Positions 59,505-64,000 of a stretch of DNA of 64,000 nucleotides are shown one piece after another. The position numbers were made by a program, and so were the translations under genes. The notes beneath the pieces were generated by a model that was given only the letters and a program-made list of their open reading frames with translations, ran no database searches and had not been told where the DNA came from. Each line of letters starts with the position of its first letter. Within the stretch, counting starts at the first letter, position 1. The DNA lies in the NCBI RefSeq assembly GCF_000759345.1, contig NZ_JPZL01000001.1, forward strand, positions 744,001-808,000. The letters run 5' to 3'. The stretch is from Litchfieldella xinjiangensis (GTDB lineage: Bacteria > Pseudomonadota > Gammaproteobacteria > Pseudomonadales > Halomonadaceae).

Positions 59505-60470
59505 TCAAACTTCCCGTTCCAGGTAGTGGAGACTGAAGAGGTTGTCCGGGTCGGTCCATAAGGCACGCGAAACGAAACCCGCTTCATTCGCCAATTGCTG
59601 AAATCCTTCCACGCTGTACTTGTACGAACTTTCCGTGTGCAGCGTCTCCCCTGCCGCGAAGGTCACACTATGTCCTGCCAGGGTCATTGTCTGGTCGCAG
59701 CGACTGACCAGATGCATCTCGATGCGCGACTGCGCCTCATTGTAGAAAGCCTGGTGCGAAAACCGAGCGGGATCGACATCGGCCCCGAACTCGTCACGGA
59801 GTCTCATCAGGAGATTGAGATTGAAGGCAGCGGTGAACCCGGCAGCATCGTTATAAGCGGCATCGAGTATCGGCCTGGGTTTGATCAGATCGACACCGAC
59901 CAATAAGCCACTGCCTTCGGGTAATAACGTGCCCAGTCCGAGCAGGAAATCACGAGCGTCGTCAGGCGAGAAGTTACCGATGCTCGAGCCCGGAAAGAAA
60001 GCCACGGGGTGCGGCCCGACAACGGACTGGGGCAAGGTCACGGGACGGGAGAAGTCGGCACAGGCTGCGTGCACTTCCAGCCAAGGGTAGTCATCGGCCA
60101 ACTGCCGGGTACTGTCGAGCAGGAAGTCTCGTGAGATGTCGATACCGACATAGCTGGCCGGGTGCAACGCCTCAAGCAACAAGCGGATCTTGCGACTCAC
60201 CCCACTGCCAAGCTCGATCAAGGTGGCGTCTGGACCAACGGCCCGGGCAATATCACCGGCCCAATCCTTGAGGATCCCCTCCTCGGTACGGGTTGGGTAG
60301 TATTCAGGTTGCTGACAAATCTGATCGAAGAGTTCCGAGCCCCGGCGGTCGTAGAAGAACTTGGGCGAGACCCATTTAGGTGTGGCTGTCAGCCCCTCGA
60401 GCAATTCGTCATAAATCGATCCATCGGTCGAGGCTGGGTGGTTATCATGAAACGAAACGGCCGAATTCAT
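59505..60470 (-). CDS. egtD: L-histidine N-alpha-methyltransferase EgtD
   Basis: A 321-residue SAM-dependent enzyme that makes hercynine (trimethyl-histidine) from histidine, the first step of ergothioneine synthesis. Visible family parts: SPKFFYDRRGSELFDQICQQPEYYPTRTE (36-63), the SAM site LIELGSGVSRKI (84-95), and VAFFPGSSIGNFSP and LLVGVDLIKP. The ATG at 60470 overlaps the egtB stop (ATGA). It is the second gene of egtB-egtD. Confidence 0.95.
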   Translation of the reverse strand: MNSAVSFHDNHPASTDGSIYDELLEGLTATPKWVSPKFFYDRRGSELFDQICQQPEYYPTRTEEGILKDWAGDIARAVGPDATLIELGSGVSRKIRLLLEALHPASYVGIDISRDFLLDSTRQLADDYPWLEVHAACADFSRPVTLPQSVVGPHPVAFFPGSSIGNFSPDDARDFLLGLGTLLPEGSGLLVGVDLIKPRPILDAAYNDAAGFTAAFNLNLLMRLRDEFGADVDPARFSHQAFYNEAQSRIEMHLVSRCDQTMTLAGHSVTFAAGETLHTESSYKYSVEGFQQLANEAGFVSRALWTDPDNLFSLHYLEREV

Positions 60471-61774
60471 GCCTGAACCTCCTTGGCTAGGCGAATTCCC
60501 GAAAAGGCCCAGCGAGCATGGGGCGGAAAGAAATTTCGGTAGGTATGCCGGATATGGTCCGATGGGGTAGCACAGCACCCGCCACGCAGGACCATCTGGC
60601 CTGACATGAACTTGCCATTATATTCACCCAGGGTGCCAGGCAAGGTGCGAAATCCGGGATACGGCCGATAGGCGCTACCGGTCCACTCCCACACATCGCC
60701 GAACAGCTGCGAGGCCTCGCCTTCCCTTGCCGGTGCAGCCACCGGTTGCAGGTGATCGTCCTCGACGAAGTTGCCCCTGATCTCGGTAGCCTGAGCCACC
60801 GTTTCCCATTCCATTTCAGTGGGCAGACGCGCTCCCGCCCACTGCGCATAGGCTTCCGCCTCGTAGAAGCTCACATGTACCACGGGGGCATTCTTATCGA
60901 CCGGCACCAGCCCCGCCAAAGTCATGTAATGCCAGATTCCATCACGCCTGACCCAGTACAGAGGCGCCTCCCACCCTGCCTGCTGGACCTGTGCCCAGCC
61001 ATCTGAAAGCCAGAGCTCGGAGCGCTCGTAACCGCCGTCATCCATGAAGGCCAGGAACTCGCCATTAGTGACCGGGCGGCTCGCCATCATGAACGCCTCG
61101 ACAAATTCGCGATGCTCGGGCGATTCATTGTCATAGGCGAATCCTGCGCTGGCACGATGCCCGATGCGACGCACCCCTGCTGGATATTCCAGCCACGACA
61201 ACGGCCCGGGATCGACGTCAGCCGCCGGTGCCAGATCGTCCCGATACACTGGATGCAGCGGGTTCTGGGCCAGGATGTGCTTGATATCCATGACAAGCAG
61301 TTCCTGATGCTGCTGCTCGTGATGCAGTCCCAGCTCCAACCGACGTACTATCTCCTCGACATGCTCGGCAGGCGGGTTCTTCAATAGCTCGACCATGGCG
61401 CTATCGATGTGCGCCCGATATCGGTACACATCCGCTACGGTGGGTCGGGAAAGCGTACCGCGACTCGGCCGAGGAAACGGGGTGCCGTGCGTTTCGTAAT
61501 AGGAATTGAAGAGAAAATCGTAGGCCGGATCGAGCGTGCGATACGAGGGCTGGAAGGGGGTAAGAATGAAGGCTTCGAAAAACCAGCTGATGTGCGCGAG
61601 ATGCCATTTGGGCGGGCTGACGTCATCCATACTCTGGATTACGTAATCCTCGGTGTGTAGCGGTTCACACAAGGCTTCCGAGGCGGCACGTATGCGCTGG
61701 TAGCAGCGAAGCCACTCCTTGGTGTGCTGGCTATCGAGAGTTTCACTCTCGGCGAGGGAGGCGAGAGGGGGCAT
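60467..61774 (-). CDS. egtB: hercynine oxygenase / sulfoxide synthase EgtB
   Basis: A 435-residue nonheme iron enzyme that couples hercynine and a thiol (cysteine or gamma-glutamylcysteine) to a sulfoxide with O2. An N-terminal DinB-like domain supplies iron ligands (KWHLAHISWFF, H58/H61 region; HHEQQHQELL with H152 and H156); an FGE/sulfatase-type C-terminal fold (GEFLAFMDDGGYERSELWLSDGW, ARLPTEMEWE, LFGDVWEWTGSAYRPYPGFR, RGGCCATPSDHIRHTYRNF) follows. The thiol substrate cannot be assigned. An inverted repeat lies just upstream. egtC and egtE are absent next to it. Confidence 0.94.
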   Translation of the reverse strand: MPPLASLAESETLDSQHTKEWLRCYQRIRAASEALCEPLHTEDYVIQSMDDVSPPKWHLAHISWFFEAFILTPFQPSYRTLDPAYDFLFNSYYETHGTPFPRPSRGTLSRPTVADVYRYRAHIDSAMVELLKNPPAEHVEEIVRRLELGLHHEQQHQELLVMDIKHILAQNPLHPVYRDDLAPAADVDPGPLSWLEYPAGVRRIGHRASAGFAYDNESPEHREFVEAFMMASRPVTNGEFLAFMDDGGYERSELWLSDGWAQVQQAGWEAPLYWVRRDGIWHYMTLAGLVPVDKNAPVVHVSFYEAEAYAQWAGARLPTEMEWETVAQATEIRGNFVEDDHLQPVAAPAREGEASQLFGDVWEWTGSAYRPYPGFRTLPGTLGEYNGKFMSGQMVLRGGCCATPSDHIRHTYRNFFPPHARWAFSGIRLAKEVQA

Positions 61775-61796
61775 GATTCACTCCTGTAAGGCGGCA

Positions 61797-61814
61797 CGGT
61801 ACCCCTATGTACCG
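61797..61814. promoter_or_regulatory. inverted repeat upstream of egtB
   Basis: CGGTAC-ccctat-GTACCG, a perfect 6-6-6 inverted repeat, 22 bases before the egtB ATG. It could be an operator or a leader hairpin; no regulator can be named. Confidence 0.4.
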
Positions 61815-61906
61815 GCCTACCTTGAGCGTAGCATTGCCCCGGCGGCACTCTGGTTACCTCTTGTTAACGCCTCTCTGCCCGCTCCGTTACAGCCTGAGGT
61901 CAAGCC

Positions 61907-63115
61907 TTAGAGCGACTGGCCACACGCCACTCCGGAAGCCCAGGCCCATTGAAAATTATAACCGCCAAGCTCACCGGTGACATCCAGCACCTCGCCGATG
62001 AAACGAAGTTGCGGTAGCCCGTCGACCTCGAACGTCTTCGAAGAAATCGCCTGCGTGTCGACGCCCCCCAGGGTCACTTCGGCGGTACGCCAGCCTTCGG
62101 TCCCGGCCGGTTTGAGCCGCCACTGCCCCAACCGATGAGACCAGGCCTCGATAAGCGCATTGGAGAGTTCGGCCAATGCCGGATCCTCGCCATGCCATTC
62201 GGTCAGGGCGCTTGCCAGCCGCTTGGGCAGGCGTTCTCCCAACCAGGTGGAGAGCCGCCGTTTGGGTGTCGCCGTGCGGGCCTGTGCCAAGGCCTCACCT
62301 ATCGGCTCCCCGGGAAGGAGATCGATTTCCAATTCATCACCGGGCTGCCAGTAACTGGATATCTGCAGCATACCGGGGCCGGAGAAGCCGCGATGGGTGA
62401 ACAGCATGGGTTCGAGATATCGGCGATCCCGCCCCGGGCCGAGCCGTGTGCCATCGCGAATGACGCTGACCCCGACGTCGCAGGCCACCCCGGCGAGCCC
62501 AGCCGCACGCTCCTTCCATTGCGAGGTCAGGGTAAATGGCACCAAGGCCGCTCGGGTCTCGGTGACGTTGAGTCCGAACTGGCGCGCAAGGTCGTATCCG
62601 AAACCGGTGGCCCCCATGGTGGGAATCGATAGCCCACCCGTGGCCACAACAACCGCACCGGCATCGATACAGCCCAACGAGGTCTGCAAACGCATGCCAT
62701 CGCCACGTCTTTCTACAGATGTGATCGAGGTCTTCAAGGCGATCTCGACCAACGCCCACTCGCATTCGGTGAGCAATAATTGAACGATGTCACGAGCCGA
62801 CTCGCTGCAAAAAAGCTGCCCTGGGGCTTTTTCGACGTAATCGACGCCATGGCGCTCGACAAGCTCGACGAAGTGCTCGGGACGATAGCGCTTCAGTGCA
62901 GAGATACAGAAACCGGGATTGGCCGAGAAGAAATTCGCCGGCGTCGTGGCAAGGTTGGTGAAGTTGCAGCGCCCGCCTCCCGACATGAGGATCTTCTTGC
63001 CGGGCTTGTTGGCATGATCGATCAGGAGCACCCGTCGACCGGCATAGCCTGCGGTCAGGGCACACATCAAGCCGGCGGCACCGGCGCCGATCACCACCAC
63101 GTCGGTCTGGGTCAT
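61907..63115 (-). CDS. HI0933 family FAD-dependent oxidoreductase (YhiN)
   Basis: A 402-residue flavoprotein. N-terminal Rossmann motif VVVIGAGAAGLMCALTAG (about 6-23), GKKILMSGGGRCNFTN characteristic of HI0933 proteins, and the C-terminal GGYNFQWAWASG that closes the FAD site. Substrate unknown. Start at 63115 (MTQTDVVVIGAG) is the family N-terminus; a longer open frame precedes it. It stands alone 132 bases upstream of egtB, same direction, divergent from the RND adaptor gene. Confidence 0.92.
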   Translation of the reverse strand: MTQTDVVVIGAGAAGLMCALTAGYAGRRVLLIDHANKPGKKILMSGGGRCNFTNLATTPANFFSANPGFCISALKRYRPEHFVELVERHGVDYVEKAPGQLFCSESARDIVQLLLTECEWALVEIALKTSITSVERRGDGMRLQTSLGCIDAGAVVVATGGLSIPTMGATGFGYDLARQFGLNVTETRAALVPFTLTSQWKERAAGLAGVACDVGVSVIRDGTRLGPGRDRRYLEPMLFTHRGFSGPGMLQISSYWQPGDELEIDLLPGEPIGEALAQARTATPKRRLSTWLGERLPKRLASALTEWHGEDPALAELSNALIEAWSHRLGQWRLKPAGTEGWRTAEVTLGGVDTQAISSKTFEVDGLPQLRFIGEVLDVTGELGGYNFQWAWASGVACGQSL

Positions 63116-63203
63116 GCAGATACCACTGAAATAGGCGTTGGCGGGCCATCTTAACAGAGCGACCCGATGGCGACCCCTTGCTTGGCACATCCTATTGAAT
63201 AGC

Positions 63204-63216
63204 TGTGCAGTGCACA
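63204..63216. promoter_or_regulatory. inverted repeat in divergent promoter region
   Basis: TGTGCA-G-TGCACA is a perfect 6-1-6 inverted repeat in the 233-base gap between the HI0933 gene and the RND adaptor. TGTATAG copies nearby (about 63228-63241) resemble -10 elements for the plus-strand gene. Candidate operator; regulator unknown. Confidence 0.4.
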
Positions 63217-63348
63217 CCTGTAATGTATAGTTTTTGTATAGGCAAATTTACGCGTTTTTACCACATTGGGGCTGTGCATGGACGGTAGCCTATGACAACG
63301 ACATCAACAGGCCGTCACACGCCCCATCCGTTAACGACAAGAGATCCC

Positions 63349-64000
63349 ATGACCCACGTCCTGTGCTTCATGCGGCGAGCCCTCTGCCCGCTTCTAACGA
63401 TCGCCCTGCTCGTGCCGCTCACGTCGCATGCCCAATCTGACCGCTTGCCGGTCATTGCCAGCTACGTGGAAGCGACCCGATGGTCGGATCCCCTGGAGGC
63501 GCTGGGCACGCTGAGAGCCGATGAAAGCGTGACGATTTCCTCTACCGTGACCGAGATCGTCGCCGAGCTGAACTTCAGCGATGGCGAAGCCGTCGAGGCC
63601 GGACAGCTGCTGATTCGCCTGCAGGATGCAGAGGAACAGGCCCAGCTGCGTGCGGCACAGGCCCAGGCGGACGAACGTCGCAACGCAGTCGAGCGCTCCT
63701 CACAGTTGCAACAGCGCAATCTGGGTTCACGTGCCGATGTCGAGGATAGCCGGGCCCAGTTGCGTCGGGTCGAGGCGGAGGTCGAGGCACTTGAGGCCCG
63801 GATCGCCAGCCACCGCATTCGCGCCCCGTTCGACGGCATTGTCGGGCTACGCGATATCAGCACCGGCACGCTGGTGACGCCAGGCATGGATCTGCTGACG
63901 CTGGATAAGCTGGATGTGGTCAAGCTCGATTTCAGCGTACCCGAAGTGAACCTCGCCTCGCTGCGGCCGGGCCTGACACTGACGGCACGCACCCCCGCCT
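63349..64000 (+). CDS. RND efflux periplasmic adaptor subunit (3' end outside window)
   Basis: Open at the right edge; 217 residues are seen. Signal peptide (MRRALCPLLTIALLVPLTSHAQ, about 8-29). The lipoyl/biotinyl-like half motif (LGTLRADESVTISSTVTEIVAELNF...GEAVEAGQLLIRLQD), an alpha-helical hairpin (about 103-150, AEEQAQLRAAQAQADERR...SRADVEDSRAQLRRVEAEVEAL) and the second lipoyl half IRAPFDGIVGLRDISTGTLV are as in MexH/MdtE-type adaptors of inner-membrane RND pumps. The pump gene should lie downstream. Start at ATG 63349. Confidence 0.9.
   Translation, partial: MTHVLCFMRRALCPLLTIALLVPLTSHAQSDRLPVIASYVEATRWSDPLEALGTLRADESVTISSTVTEIVAELNFSDGEAVEAGQLLIRLQDAEEQAQLRAAQAQADERRNAVERSSQLQQRNLGSRADVEDSRAQLRRVEAEVEALEARIASHRIRAPFDGIVGLRDISTGTLVTPGMDLLTLDKLDVVKLDFSVPEVNLASLRPGLTLTARTPA

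Overview
The window is a contiguous stretch of GC-rich chromosome from a gammaproteobacterium. The gene content (PsrA-type operators, FabH-like KAS III, HrpA, OMPLA, rnd-ycgL-ycgN, 4.5S RNA-dnaX-ybaB-recR, ArsJ/GAPDH, AbrB, TSUP) and the fairly acidic, polar protein linkers suggest a Halomonas-like member of the Oceanospirillales. That placement is inference from gene families; no rRNA is present. I saw no insertion sequence, prophage, CRISPR array or tRNA. Genes are dense, with many ATGA/GTGA stop-start overlaps.

Layout. 1-6.9 kb: a chemoreceptor (cut by the left edge) under a near-perfect sigma-28 promoter, a DedA/YqaA-type membrane protein, an SDR-DoxX fusion with a DUF2269 partner, thioredoxin 2, a SleB-type wall hydrolase, a cold-shock protein with its own promoter and terminator, and CobO/BtuR. 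6.9-11.6 kb: a fatty-acid/acyl-CoA block (acyl-CoA dehydrogenase, SDR, TetR regulator, divergent thiolase) with two PsrA-like operators. 11.6-13.2 kb: chromate and fluoride exporters crcB-chrA.

13.3-25.4 kb is the most distinctive region, an arsenic/phosphate cluster. acr3 (arsenite efflux) is followed by phnD-phnC-phnE-phnE (phosphonate/phosphite/phosphate-type ABC importer). Facing it is gapdh-arsJ-ynfA: the ArsJ-associated GAPDH makes 1-arseno-3-phosphoglycerate from arsenate and ArsJ exports it. Next comes pstSCAB under a clear PHO box. The acr3 and gapdh promoters share a CCATATAT element, complete as an inverted repeat upstream of gapdh. The working model is arsenite and arsenate-ester efflux coupled to high-affinity phosphate uptake. 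No arsR, arsC or phoU lies in the window.

25.4-41.9 kb: a TSUP permease and Bcr/CflA exporter, a second chemoreceptor, a mlaA / SpoIIE-type phosphatase / STAS module, a KAS III homologue, hrpA, fadD (another PsrA-like site), a YafJ-like amidotransferase, a VWA membrane protein and an unknown membrane protein. 41.9-49.3 kb: oligopeptidase B, the ycgN-ycgL-rnd cluster, recR-ybaB-dnaX and the 4.5S RNA gene. 49.4-54.7 kb: an uncharacterised ATP-grasp enzyme paired with a 681-residue protein that carries a possible Cys-His-Asn site (a candidate novel two-gene system), AbrB, and TlyA. 54.7-64 kb: an MscK-like channel, outer-membrane phospholipase A, ergothioneine genes egtB-egtD, a HI0933-type flavoprotein and the start of an RND periplasmic adaptor gene.
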